Shown piece by piece: positions 8,758 to 16,660 of a stretch of DNA of 64,000 nt. Position numbers and translations under genes: made by a program. The stretch spans positions 3,162,001 through 3,226,000 of the forward strand of contig NZ_CP162023.1 in NCBI RefSeq assembly GCF_041320275.1, read 5' to 3'. How positions within the stretch are numbered: the stretch's first letter is position 1; every line of letters begins with the position of its first letter. The notes beneath the pieces are model-generated. The model saw only the letters and a program-made list of their open reading frames with translations. It did not search any database and was not told where the DNA came from. The DNA is from Mumia sp. Pv4-285 (GTDB taxonomy: Bacteria > Actinomycetota > Actinomycetes > Propionibacteriales > Nocardioidaceae).

Positions 8758-9111
8758 ATGAGCGCAGCACGGTGGTGGGGAGGGTGGCTCGTCACTGTGG
8801 TGGTGGGCTACGGGATTCTGCCGGCCGTGATCGGATTCTGGCCATGGCTCTCGGATGCACCTCCTGCCGGATGCGAAGCGCCTGCCTGGTGTCTGTCCAG
8901 CCGCGAGCAAGGGCGCTTCGTGCTCCTCGTCTGGTCGCTAATGGCGCTGCCGTTCGTGCTACCCGCAACCTTCGTCGTGCTGGTCCTCATCCGATGGGCG
9001 ATGGCGCGTGGCGAGAGTCCTATGCTGACGCCCTCGCGCGTCCTCGGTGTTCTTCGCCTGGCAATCCTTCTGATCCCTTCGGCCTTGGCCTTCATGGCGG
9101 TCGCGAGCTGA
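8758..9111 (+). CDS. Small membrane protein of unknown function
   Basis: A 117-residue protein with three predicted membrane segments: about 8-30 (WLVTVVVGYGILPAVIGFW), about 55-80 (LLVWSLMALPFVLPATFVVLVLI) and about 95-115 (LGVLRLAILLIPSALAFMA). A short extracytoplasmic loop with two cysteines (CEAPAWC) may form a disulfide. No family is recognised. The ribosome binding site is weak, so the start is uncertain. It sits alone between the int/xis module and a SnoaL/sigma-factor pair. Confidence 0.65.
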   Translation: MSAARWWGGWLVTVVVGYGILPAVIGFWPWLSDAPPAGCEAPAWCLSSREQGRFVLLVWSLMALPFVLPATFVVLVLIRWAMARGESPMLTPSRVLGVLRLAILLIPSALAFMAVAS

Positions 9112-9298
9112 AGACCCCCGCCGCGCGAGCAAGCTCCCTCCCTGATTGCCGGAGTCTGTGAGCAGCGCGGGGTAGGGCCGATGACGCCAGCCGAATCGGC
9201 ACAAGTAAGTTGCCCCGCCGGCGATCAGTTTGGGGTGTTCCGTCGGTATGTATCTGTGAGATCGCCGGAAGAGCCGGCGGAGCGACGAAGGAGACTCC

Positions 9299-9700
9299 AT
9301 GACGGAGAGCCGCACCACGGACGAGGCCGCTATCCAAGAGGTTCTGGATAATTCCTACCGTGCCTGGGCCTCTGGGGACGCCGACGGGATGGTCGCCAGC
9401 TATACCCCTGATGCCACTGCGATCATGCCCGGCTCCTTCCGAGGCAGTCGGGACGAGATCCGAGAAAGTATGGCGTTTGCTTTCGCCGGACCACTTCACG
9501 GCACTTCGACAGTCAACGAGAGGATCGGTGTCCGATTCGTCGGCAGCGATGCCGCTATCGTCTTGACCCAGTCCGGAATCCTCTTTCCTGGCCAGTCCGA
9601 GGTGCCAGCTCAGGGAAGGGTCAGTTGCACGTGGGTGATGGAGAGGCGAGACGGGCGCTGGCTGATCGCCGCCTACCACAACAGCCCTACGCAGAGGTGA
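9299..9700 (+). CDS. SnoaL/SgcJ-like NTF2-fold protein
   Basis: A 133-residue NTF2-like protein of the SgcJ/EcaC type. It has an N-terminal helix (DEAAIQEVLDNSYRAWASGDADGMVASY), then TPDATAIMPGSFRGSRDEI and the terminal strand DGRWLIAAYHNSP. Such cone-shaped domains bind small molecules or act as isomerases or oxygenases; the ligand is unknown. AAGGAG six bases before the ATG supports the start. The sigma factor gene begins at or just after its stop, and that sigma factor has a related NTF2-like C-terminal domain, so the two probably work together. Confidence 0.85.
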   Translation: MTESRTTDEAAIQEVLDNSYRAWASGDADGMVASYTPDATAIMPGSFRGSRDEIRESMAFAFAGPLHGTSTVNERIGVRFVGSDAAIVLTQSGILFPGQSEVPAQGRVSCTWVMERRDGRWLIAAYHNSPTQR

Positions 9701-9708
9701 CACCTGCA

Positions 9709-10656
9709 TTGACGGAGTTCGACGCCGGGCTGGAACAGTACCGTAGCGAGTTGGTCGCCTACTGCTACCGCATGGTGGGGTCGGCAAACGACGCCGAGGA
9801 TCTGGTGCAGGAGACGCTCCTGCGCGCCTGGCGGGCGCGTGAACAGTACGACACCGCGCGCGCCTCGATCCGCACCTGGCTGTACCGGATTGCGACGAAT
9901 GTCTGTCGGACCGCGCTTGCTGGCAACGGTCGTCGTGCCCTCCCGTCAGGCTTGGTCGCGCCGCGAGATCCGCTGGCGCCGTTCGCGCTGGAAACGGAGA
10001 TCCCATGGCTCCAGCCTCTGCCCGACTCAGCGGTCGAGGCGACAGACCCGGCTGTCGCTTCAGCCGCTCGCAGCAGTTTGCGCCTTGCCTTCGTCGCGGT
10101 CCTACAGCATCTGTCGGCCCGACAACGTGGGACTCTGATCCTCCGTGACGTCCTGGCATTTTCCGCGGCCGAGACAGCCCAGATACTCGACATGACGGTC
10201 GTTGCGGTCAACAGCTCGTTGCAGCGAGCCCGGTCCCGGATCCGAGAAGTCGGCCGTGGGTCGGAGATCGTCGAGGTACCCACAGCAGGCGAGCAACGCC
10301 TGTGGCTTGAGCGCTACATGGCAGCCTTCGTCGCTGCCGACGTCGAGGCCCTCAAGCAACTCTTGGCGGCCGACGTCGTGATGGAGATGCCGCCATTGCT
10401 CAACTGGTTCCGAGGCCCGCACAACTACGGTCTCTTCATGGACTGGGTATTCGACGCCAACGGAAGGGACTGGCGCCTCCTGACCGTGGCCGCAAACGGG
10501 CAACCAGCCTTCGCCGCATATAACCGAGTCGAGGGCGAATACCGCCTGCACACTCTGCAAGTCTTCACCGTCACCCACGCCGGCATCAGCCGCAACTCAG
10601 TCTTTCAAGACCCCGAGATCTTTGCGGCCTTCAAACTGTCGCTGACGCTCAACTGA
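9709..10656 (+). CDS. ECF sigma factor with C-terminal SnoaL-like domain
   Basis: An RNA polymerase sigma-70 factor of about 315 residues. Region 2 is AYCYRMVGSANDAEDLVQET followed by LLRAWRA; region 4 contains LSARQRGTLILRDVLAFSAAE with the helix-turn-helix. A C-terminal extension of about 120 residues (YMAAFVAADVEALKQLLAAD onward) is an NTF2/SnoaL-type domain, the layout of ECF families whose extension replaces an anti-sigma factor. Two starts are possible: TTG at 9709 with GAGGTGA eight bases upstream (preferred), or GTG at 9697 overlapping the previous stop. It is probably translationally coupled to the SnoaL-like gene. No anti-sigma gene is adjacent. Confidence 0.88.
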   Translation: MTEFDAGLEQYRSELVAYCYRMVGSANDAEDLVQETLLRAWRAREQYDTARASIRTWLYRIATNVCRTALAGNGRRALPSGLVAPRDPLAPFALETEIPWLQPLPDSAVEATDPAVASAARSSLRLAFVAVLQHLSARQRGTLILRDVLAFSAAETAQILDMTVVAVNSSLQRARSRIREVGRGSEIVEVPTAGEQRLWLERYMAAFVAADVEALKQLLAADVVMEMPPLLNWFRGPHNYGLFMDWVFDANGRDWRLLTVAANGQPAFAAYNRVEGEYRLHTLQVFTVTHAGISRNSVFQDPEIFAAFKLSLTLN

Positions 10657-10782
10657 ACGTGCTCAACGGATCAGAGCGAGGACTTCGCGCCATTGGTATC
10701 GAGATGAGGCCGAGGGGGCTGCCCCGAGTCAGGTTGACACCTGACCTGTGAGGGTTTCGCGCTCGCTGAGAGGACGTCGACC

Positions 10783-11063
10783 GTTGCTAAGCCCTTTCCC
10801 AAGTTCCGCGACGATGTCGTGGCTGTGGCCCGCAAGGGCCAGGCGCCCCTGCCTCAGATCGCGAAGGACTTCGGCATCTCCGAAGGCTCGCTGGCGAAAT
10901 GGATGAGGCGCGCGCTGACATCGAGGACGGCAAGCGCCCCGGTATGACCGACGACGACCGCAAAGAGCTGCACGAAGCGAACAAGCGGATCCAGCTCCTG
11001 GAGCAGGAGAACGAGGTTCTGCGCAGGGCTGCCGCGGGTGGTTCACAACCGGCCCAACTTTCG
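10783..11063 (+). pseudogene. IS3-family transposase OrfA remnant, frameshifted
   Basis: The first part reads AKPFPKFRDDVVAVARKG, then IAKDFGISEGSLAKWM, the helix-turn-helix of IS3-type OrfA proteins. After WM the frame shifts and continues as ADIEDGKRPGMTDDDRKELH, then RIQLLEQENEVLRRAAA, the OrfA leucine-zipper part. The usual ending is replaced by unrelated sequence. No OrfB is present. A small inverted repeat (GTCAGGT ... ACCTGAC, about 10728-10745) lies upstream. It is a dead IS fragment. Confidence 0.8.
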
Positions 11064-11470
11064 AAGAGCGTTGACAGAGCAACAACACCGAATCGAAAGC
11101 TCCTTGCTTCGCCGGTCGCCTCATTGTCGGTCATCTTCGCTGTCCTCGATTCATGGTGTTTAGCTGTCCCCCTATTGACTGCCGTGCAGGCCTCAACTCC
11201 TCTGCACACGCGAGGCACGATCCCCAGTCGGTTGAAGTGGGGCTTCCTCGACAGCTGAAACTGCTGGCACGGCCGGTTGGCAACGGCGCCATCCATCCAG
11301 CAGCGCGCCCTCAACGCCGCGGACGGGCGCTTGACATCAGGTGCGACTCCCGCTGGTTGACTGGCAGGCACGGGAGTTGCTGGGCCGGGAGTAGTGCCGG
11401 AGAGCGTGCCGCCCAGTACCCATGATTTCGTCGAAAAGAGCAGGCGTCGCCTGACGGCACGGGTCTCGGT
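11064..11470. other. Intergenic scar after the transposase remnant
   Basis: About 400 bases between the IS remnant and ohr. Base composition is less GC-rich than nearby genes in places and no reading frame is convincing on either strand. It probably contains degraded insertion-site sequence. No inverted terminal repeat could be paired with the transposase fragment. Confidence 0.4.
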
Positions 11471-11881
11471 CTATTCGACGACGACCTCGACCGGGATGGT
11501 TCCCCGGGTGGCGCTGGAGTACGGGCAGGAGCGGTGTGCTGCTTCCACCAACCGGTTGCCGGGCTCGCCGCTCAGGTGATCGGGCAGCCCGACCCGGAGC
11601 GCGGCGGCCAGGGTGAAACCCGCGCCGGCCGGAACGAGGCTGATCTCGGCGGTGACCGCGACGTCCGTGGCGTCCAGGCCGTGCCGCTGCGCGATCAGAT
11701 CCAAGGTCGTGGCGAAGCAGGCGGCCCAGCCTGCGGCGAACAGCTGCTCGGGATTGACGCCGTCGCCGGTTCCGCCCATCTCCTTGGGCAGTGCGAGCTG
11801 GACATCCAGCTGCCCGTCGGAGGTGACGGCGCGGTCGTCGCGACCGGACGAGGTGGCGACGGCGGTGTAGGTGGGGTTCAT
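11471..11881 (-). CDS. ohr: Organic hydroperoxide resistance protein (Ohr/OsmC family)
   Basis: A 136-residue Ohr-type thiol peroxidase. The two redox cysteines are at C55 (AACFATTLD) and C119 (SCPYSSAT), and typical Ohr blocks are present (GGTGDGVNPEQLFAAGWAAC, then RGTIPVEV near the end). Ohr reduces organic and fatty-acid hydroperoxides in the cytosol using lipoylated proteins or related thiols. It is divergent from an MmyB-like regulator, and the shared intergenic region holds an 11-base inverted repeat, so the regulator may control it. No OhrR/MarR gene is adjacent, which is unusual for ohr. Confidence 0.93.
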   Translation of the reverse strand: MNPTYTAVATSSGRDDRAVTSDGQLDVQLALPKEMGGTGDGVNPEQLFAAGWAACFATTLDLIAQRHGLDATDVAVTAEISLVPAGAGFTLAAALRVGLPDHLSGEPGNRLVEAAHRSCPYSSATRGTIPVEVVVE

Positions 11882-11943
11882 AGTGTTGCCTTCCGAATGC
11901 GTGGCTGTGGACGCCGTTCACTATCGCCCGGGCGAAGCGCGAC

Positions 11944-11994
11944 ATCCATTACCTCCTTGGTGCAGCCATTCGCATTACCGGGCAGGTAATGGAT
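11944..11994. promoter_or_regulatory. Inverted repeat operator between ohr and the MmyB-like regulator
   Basis: ATCCATTACCT (11944-11954) and AGGTAATGGAT (11984-11994) are perfect inverted copies with 29 bases between. A third ATTACC half-site lies at 11974-11979. The array lies between the divergent start codons, where a regulator could control both genes. Confidence 0.65.
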
Positions 11995-12058
11995 GGTCGG
12001 CGGGCCCTCGTCGTACGCTGACCCGCCATCGAGACCTCAAAGATTGCGACACCGCCAG

Positions 12059-12868
12059 ATGACCGTAGAAGCACGGGTAGAGCCACAGACCGTCGGCGAG
12101 CTGATCCGCTTCTGGCGACTGCACCGGCGGCTCAGTCAGCTCGAGTTGGCCCTCGACGCCGAGATGTCGACCAAGCACCTCAGCTTTGTGGAGACGGGGC
12201 GCGCGCAGCCCAGCCGACAGCTGCTGATCCACCTGTCGAATCACCTCGACCTGCCCATGTCCGAACGCAACCACGTGCTTTTGGCCGGTGGTTTCGCCCC
12301 GATGTACCTCGATGAGCCGTACGACTCTGAGGCGATGAGGCTGCTGCGCGAGTCTCTAGGCCGGTTGCTGGATGCGCATATGCCCAACCCGGCGCTGATA
12401 GTTGACGGGTTGTGGAACCTGGTCGACGCCAACGACGCAGCGTCCCTTCTGTGGCGCGGAGTGGATCCCGAGCTCCTGAAGCCACCGCTGAACATGCTGC
12501 GTCTGTCGGTCCATCCCGGCGGCCTGCCCAGTGTCTCGTCCATGACCGCCGCCTGCAGCCTTCCGCTGATACAACGGCTGAGACGCACGGGCCGCGACAA
12601 CGCCGACCAGGCACTCGTCGAGCTGATCGACGAGGTCGAGTCCTACCTGCCGGACAAAGCGCCGACGGTGGCCGCCCAGCAGCCGATGGTCACGCTCGAG
12701 CTCCGCACGCCATTGGGCCCGGTCCGGCTGTTCACGTTGATCGCAACGATCGGCGCTCCACTGGAGGTTACGGCCGCGAGCCTCGCGATCGAGACATTCC
12801 TTCCCGCCGATGGTGAGAGCGCGGACCGCCTGCGCGAACTAGCGTCGAATGACGAGTGCCGACCGTGA
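12059..12868 (+). CDS. XRE-family regulator with MmyB-like C-terminal domain
   Basis: A 269-residue transcription regulator. It has an N-terminal helix-turn-helix (GELIRFWRLHRRLSQLELAL, then STKHLSFVETGRAQPSRQLL) and a MmyB-like C-terminal ligand-binding domain (NPALIVDGLWNLVDANDAAS; LRTPLGPVRLFTLIATIGAP). MmyB-type domains have a PAS-like fold and may bind fatty acids or similar ligands. The ATG at 12059 is chosen because the HTH follows at the expected distance; the open frame continues 22 codons upstream without family character. It is divergent from ohr, sharing the ATTACC repeats, so repression of ohr with lipid hydroperoxide or fatty acid sensing is plausible. Confidence 0.88.
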   Translation: MTVEARVEPQTVGELIRFWRLHRRLSQLELALDAEMSTKHLSFVETGRAQPSRQLLIHLSNHLDLPMSERNHVLLAGGFAPMYLDEPYDSEAMRLLRESLGRLLDAHMPNPALIVDGLWNLVDANDAASLLWRGVDPELLKPPLNMLRLSVHPGGLPSVSSMTAACSLPLIQRLRRTGRDNADQALVELIDEVESYLPDKAPTVAAQQPMVTLELRTPLGPVRLFTLIATIGAPLEVTAASLAIETFLPADGESADRLRELASNDECRP

Positions 12869-13080
12869 TCTTGTCGAGGACTCGTGGGCCCCGCCTGGTG
12901 ACGATTCGCTGCGGCGGGACCCTCATCGATGCCGACCACCACCTCCTCGCGCTGTGGACAGCAGTGTGCGCGGAACACGTCCTCGACCTCTTCGAGTCCC
13001 CCGCTGCGACCCGGGTCCGCCATGCCGGCCGAGCATTAGACCCGCGTCGTGTCGTCAGCGCCCATCGATCTCCCGTCTGA
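12856..13080 (+). pseudogene. Truncated putative immunity-protein-like fragment
   Basis: A 74-codon frame whose middle part, VTIRCGGTLIDADHHLLALW then AVCAEHVLDLFES, resembles the N-terminus of the actinobacterial 'putative immunity protein' family (RRGGTLTD.DH..LA.WA..CAEHVL.LFE). After that the expected continuation breaks off into Arg-rich sequence and ends at 13080. It seems to be a decayed remnant. I recognise the family from memory only. Confidence 0.4.
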
Positions 13081-13186
13081 TGGGTGCGCGGCGGTGTAGG
13101 CGTCGCGGACACGGGCGGGGATGCGCCCATGTGTTGGGCACGCGACACCCGCGGCTCCCCGACGTCAGCGAAAAAATCGTGAGCGA

Positions 13187-13207
13187 TGTCCGATCGACGC
13201 CTCCGTC
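13187..13207 (+). promoter_or_regulatory. Possible ECF-type promoter of the DHFR/YCII/sigma operon
   Basis: TGTC (13187-13190) and CGTC (13204-13207) are spaced as in many ECF sigma promoters and lie about 60 bases before the dihydrofolate-reductase-like gene. Autoregulation by the sigma factor encoded at 14274 would fit. This is a weak pattern match. Confidence 0.3.
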
Positions 13208-13268
13208 TTCGTAGAAGAGGTGAGTCCGGCCGAAAGGCGGCCGAACACCCCATCAACCGGAGGCGATC

Positions 13269-13904
13269 ATGAAGCTCACGACCATGACCCAGATCAGTGT
13301 CGACGGAGTGATGCAAGGAAACGGCAGCGCATCGGAAGATCGCAGGAACGGGTTCGAGCGCGGCGGATGGGCGTTCGGCAAGGGGGACGACGAGACCCGC
13401 GACTTCATCGCCCAGACCTACAAGCGTGCCGATGCGTTCCTGTTCGGACGGTGGACGTACGAGCTGTTCGCCCAGTCGTGGGGGTCGATCCAGCCCATGA
13501 GCACCCACCCGATCGGTGTGGCCTTGAACGAGCGCCCGAAGTACGTCGCGTCGACCACGCTCACCGATCCGCGATGGTCGAACACCACCGTCCTGGATAG
13601 CGACCTCGCACTGGCCCTCAGCGAGTTGAAGGCCAACCCGGGCGGCGAGCTGCAGGTGCACGGCAGCGGCGCACTGACCCGGTGGCTGTTGGCGCACGAC
13701 CTGATCGACGAGATGACGCTGATCGTCGTACCCGTGATCGTCGGTCAAGGTGCGAGGTTGTTCCCCGAGAGCGGTCGGGACGTCGCCCTGGACCTCGTCG
13801 ACTCACGGGTCGACTCGAAGGGTGTGGCGATCCAGGTCCACCGGCCGGCTGGGCGCCCGACGTACGCCGATCCGTTGCGCGACCTGCGGCCTCAGCCAGC
13901 CTGA
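13269..13904 (+). CDS. Dihydrofolate reductase-like protein (RibD C-terminal fold)
   Basis: A 211-residue protein of the dihydrofolate reductase/RibD C-terminal superfamily: TQISVDGVMQGNG at the N-terminus, FLFGRWTYELFAQ, GELQVHGSGALTRWLL (NADPH-binding loop) and PVIVGQGARLFPE. Members bind NADPH and are usually not true folate enzymes. CGGAGG lies six bases before the ATG. The YCII protein and ECF sigma genes follow at short distance on the same strand. Such genes are frequent partners of DGPF/ECF42-type modules. Confidence 0.88.
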   Translation: MKLTTMTQISVDGVMQGNGSASEDRRNGFERGGWAFGKGDDETRDFIAQTYKRADAFLFGRWTYELFAQSWGSIQPMSTHPIGVALNERPKYVASTTLTDPRWSNTTVLDSDLALALSELKANPGGELQVHGSGALTRWLLAHDLIDEMTLIVVPVIVGQGARLFPESGRDVALDLVDSRVDSKGVAIQVHRPAGRPTYADPLRDLRPQPA

Positions 13905-13953
13905 CGCCGCGACCACCGGAGCAACAACCGACACCAAAGGAGAAGATGTTCAG

Positions 13954-14277
13954 ATGCGCTATCTCGTCTCCGTGATCGATGACTTGGAAAGCCCCGGGAG
14001 CGCCGACAGGCGGTCGGCCATCAGCGCGTTCAACGAACGACTGATCGCCGACGGCTACTGGGTGTTCGCGGGCGGTCTCGCGGACCCCGACGCCGCCACG
14101 GTCATCGACTCCCGCGGCGAGGAGCCGGTCTTCAGCGACGGCCCGTTCCTCGAGTCGAAGGAGTACCTCGCCGGCGTCTGGGTGTGGGAGGCACCGGACC
14201 GGGACGTGGCGCTCAAGCTCGCCACCGAGGCGTCGGCGATCTGCGACCGCAAGCTCGAGGTCCGTCCCTTCCTGTGA
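13954..14277 (+). CDS. YCII-related DGPF-domain protein
   Basis: A 107-residue YCII-fold protein with the family signature DGPFLESKEYLAG after a short N-terminal strand MRYLVSVID. DGPF proteins are conserved partners of the ECF42 group of sigma factors and may bind a small ligand. The ATG at 13954 has AAAGGAGAAG upstream. The following sigma gene starts with GTG inside its stop (GTGA overlap at 14274), so the two are translationally coupled. Confidence 0.9.
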   Translation: MRYLVSVIDDLESPGSADRRSAISAFNERLIADGYWVFAGGLADPDAATVIDSRGEEPVFSDGPFLESKEYLAGVWVWEAPDRDVALKLATEASAICDRKLEVRPFL

Positions 14278-15506
14278 GCGACATCGCGGACGCCGTCACG
14301 CACGCGCACCACGCCGAATGGGCTCGGCTCGTCGCCGTCCTGACGCGGCGCTTCGGCGATCTCGACATCGCGGAGGAAGCCGCAGCCGACGCCTTCGCCA
14401 CCGCCGTCGCGCGCTGGCCCTCCGACGGTGTGCCGCCCAACCCCGGCGCGTGGCTGACGACCACCGCCAGCCGCAAGGCCATCGACCGGATCCGGCGGGA
14501 GAGCAAACGCGACGACAAGCACAAAGAGGCGCAGGTGATCCACGACAGTCCCGCCGAGCCGCACGGTGTCGTCGACGATGACCGGCTTCGGCTGATCCTC
14601 ACCTGCTGCCACCCGGCGCTGGCAATGCCCGCCCGTGTTGCTCTCACCCTGCGCATGGTGGGCGGGCTCACCGTGCCGGAGATCGCGCGGGCGTTCCTCG
14701 TACGGGAAAGCAGCATGGAGAAGCGCATCACGCGTGCGAAGGCGAAGATCAAGGCGGCGCGGATCCCCTACCGGATTCCGTCCGCCGACGACCTCCCTGC
14801 CCGCGGCTCGGGAGTGCTCGCAGTCCTCTACCTCGTCTTCAACGAGGGCTACCTCGCCAGTGGCGCCGACGCCGACCCCATCCGCCACGATCTGACATCC
14901 GAGGCGATCCGCCTCGCCCGCCTGGTCCACGCCCTCCTGCCAGACGACGGAGAGGTGGCCGGCCTGCTGGCGCTCATGCTCCTCAGCGAGGCCCGCGTAC
15001 CGGCACGGATCGCGGCCAACGGCGAGCTCGTCGCCCTCGACGAACAGGACCGTACGGCTTGGGACGCTGAGCTGATCAGTGAGGGTCATCGCCTCGTACG
15101 CGAGCGGCTCGTCGCCGCGGCCGCCGGGACCCCTCCCGGTCGGTACCAGATCCTGGCCGCGATCAACGCCGTACACACCTCCGCCCGCGACAGCAGCCAC
15201 ACCGACTGGTCACAGGTCCTCGCCCTGTACGACCAGCTCACCCGTCTCGACCCGTCCCCGGTCGTCGGCCTCAACCGCGCCATCGCCGTGGCCGAGCTCG
15301 ACGGCCCAGAGGTGGCACTGGCCATCGTCGACAACCTCGCTGAGCCGTTGAACGACTACCACGCCTACCACGCCACTCGCGCCGACCTGCTTCGCCGGCT
15401 CGGTCGCGAGCAGCAGGCTCGGGAGGCCTACACCCGGGCCATCGACCTTGCCGGCAACACCGGCGAAACGGCGACGCTCGAGCGCCGGCGCGGCCAGCTG
15501 CAGTAG
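14274..15506 (+). CDS. ECF42-type sigma factor with TPR-like C-terminus
   Basis: A 410-residue sigma factor. Region 2 is in AEWARLVAVLTRRFGDLDIAEEAAADAFATA with NPGAWLTTTASRKAIDRIRR, and region 4 in ALTLRMVGGLTVPEIARAFL with ESSMEKRITRAK. A long alpha-helical C-terminal part (about 200-410) contains VLAVLYLVFNEGYLASGA, the DUF6596 signature, and ends in TPR-like repeats (YHATRADLLRRLGREQQARE). In this group the C-terminal extension is needed for activity in place of an anti-sigma factor. It starts at GTG 14274, overlapping the DGPF gene stop. Confidence 0.92.
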   Translation: MSDIADAVTHAHHAEWARLVAVLTRRFGDLDIAEEAAADAFATAVARWPSDGVPPNPGAWLTTTASRKAIDRIRRESKRDDKHKEAQVIHDSPAEPHGVVDDDRLRLILTCCHPALAMPARVALTLRMVGGLTVPEIARAFLVRESSMEKRITRAKAKIKAARIPYRIPSADDLPARGSGVLAVLYLVFNEGYLASGADADPIRHDLTSEAIRLARLVHALLPDDGEVAGLLALMLLSEARVPARIAANGELVALDEQDRTAWDAELISEGHRLVRERLVAAAAGTPPGRYQILAAINAVHTSARDSSHTDWSQVLALYDQLTRLDPSPVVGLNRAIAVAELDGPEVALAIVDNLAEPLNDYHAYHATRADLLRRLGREQQAREAYTRAIDLAGNTGETATLERRRGQLQ

Positions 15507-15535
15507 CGGCCACGCGGATGAGTACCGCCGCAGCG

Positions 15536-15962
15536 TCAGCTCGCGTGCTTCCCGGCATCCCATGGGTTGATGCATCGAACGCCGAGTGGTTCGAAGTGCT
15601 GGGAGGTTCTGCTGACGATCGTCATCTCAGCCGCCTGGGCGATCGCGGCGATCAGGGCGTCGTCGAGCGGCGCATGTCCTGGGACTCGATAGGTTGCCAA
15701 GACCCGGGCAGCAGACAGGTCGAACGGCAGCACTCGATCCGCGAAGGCGGGCCGGACGTGCTCGTCGAACCAACGGCGCAACACGTCGCCTTGGGCTGGG
15801 TCGGAACGTTCCTTGGCAAGGATGCCGCGCTCGATCTCGGCGATCGTGGTGGCCGCCACGAACTGATCCTTGGCGGCCACCGACGCTGCCCACGACTCCA
15901 CCAACGGGTTGCGACCGCGGACGCAACGCAGAGACCACATTCGTGTCGAGTACGTACTGCAC
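15536..15962 (-). pseudogene. VapC-type PIN-domain toxin, copy 1, frameshifted
   Basis: The gene starts with MQYVLDTNVVSALR, the PIN-domain N-terminus with the first metal-binding Asp, then loses frame. The rest continues in another frame as RGRNPLVESWAASVAAKDQ through to LDDALIAAIAQAAEMTIVSR, the end of a PIN domain, then CINPW. Compared with the second copy (19407-19597), two bases are missing just after the SALR codons, which explains the shift. It lies eight bases after the intact antitoxin gene. The toxin (a ribonuclease in this family) should be inactive unless frameshifting occurs. Confidence 0.85.
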
Positions 15963-15970
15963 TGCTCGGC

Positions 15971-16198
15971 TCAGAACTCAGCCGTGCGGGCCGTGAGCCG
16001 CAACCGCTCGGGCTCGAAATCGATGTCAGCGCCCTCGTCGGTGCTCAACAGGTCGACGAGCGTGGCCGGCTCGCGCTCGAGCGCATCGGCGAGTATCTCG
16101 CGTGCCTCGGCCTCCACCGAGCGATGATGACTCTTCGCTCGGGCCTTGAGCGCGGCCTTCGTGCCGGGCGGAAGGTTGCGGATGAGAATCTGCTCCAC
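15971..16198 (-). CDS. VapB/FitA-type antitoxin, copy 1
   Basis: A 75-residue ribbon-helix-helix antitoxin: EQILIRNLPPGTKAALKARA is the DNA-binding part, followed by HHRSVEAEAREILADALERE, then an acidic tail ending in LTARTAEF that would wrap the toxin. The GTG at 16198 is preferred since GGAGGT lies six bases upstream; a GTG three codons earlier (16207) touches that site. The palindrome GATATCG-N6-CGGTATC lies just upstream and is probably its own operator. The partner toxin gene is broken while this frame is intact. Confidence 0.85.
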   Translation of the reverse strand: MEQILIRNLPPGTKAALKARAKSHHRSVEAEAREILADALEREPATLVDLLSTDEGADIDFEPERLRLTARTAEF

Positions 16199-16211
16199 AA
16201 CTGTCACCTCC

Positions 16212-16231
16212 GATATCGCTGACGCGGTATC
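16212..16231. promoter_or_regulatory. Operator-like palindrome of antitoxin copy 1
   Basis: GATATCG (16212-16218) and CGGTATC (16225-16231) form an inverted repeat with one mismatch and a six-base spacer. The same element, perfect, lies at the same place upstream of the second antitoxin (19847-19866). Confidence 0.65.
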
Positions 16232-16273
16232 ACGCTTGTTGCGCCCAAATCATCCGTAGATTACCCTGTGGTT

Positions 16274-16660
16274 ATGGAACCGAATGGTAATGTACTGGAA
16301 GAGGCCGACCGTCGTCTCGATGTCGCCTTCTCCGCTCTGGCCGACCCCACCCGCCGGGCAATCCTGACTCGCCTGTCGAGGAGCGAGGCCACGGTGCTGG
16401 AACTGGCCGAGCCATTCCCGCTGAGCCAGCCGGCGATCTCCAAGCACCTGAAGGTCTTGGAACGCGCCGGCCTGATCACCCGCCGCCGCGACGCACAGCG
16501 TCGCCCCTGCCGGCTCGAGGCAGACGCGCTGCGCGGCGCCACCGACTGGCTGGACGAGTACCGGCAGTTTTGGACCGAGAGCTACGAGCGACTCGACACG
16601 CTGCTGGCCGATCTGCACCCGGCCAACCCGGAAGCCGGCGGTCCGGGAGAGCAGCGATGA
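16274..16660 (+). CDS. ArsR-family transcription regulator
   Basis: A 128-residue winged-helix protein: FSALADPTRRAILTRLSR, then PLSQPAISKHLKVLERAGLI (recognition helix) and the wing TRRRDAQRRPCRLEADAL. Metal-binding cysteine motifs of metal-sensing ArsR proteins are absent. It belongs to the type that pairs with SRPBCC/AHSA1 genes. The next gene starts inside its stop codon (ATGA). The ATG at 16274 is chosen; a GTG two codons upstream is possible. It is divergent from the VapBC-type cassette. Confidence 0.92.
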   Translation: MEPNGNVLEEADRRLDVAFSALADPTRRAILTRLSRSEATVLELAEPFPLSQPAISKHLKVLERAGLITRRRDAQRRPCRLEADALRGATDWLDEYRQFWTESYERLDTLLADLHPANPEAGGPGEQR

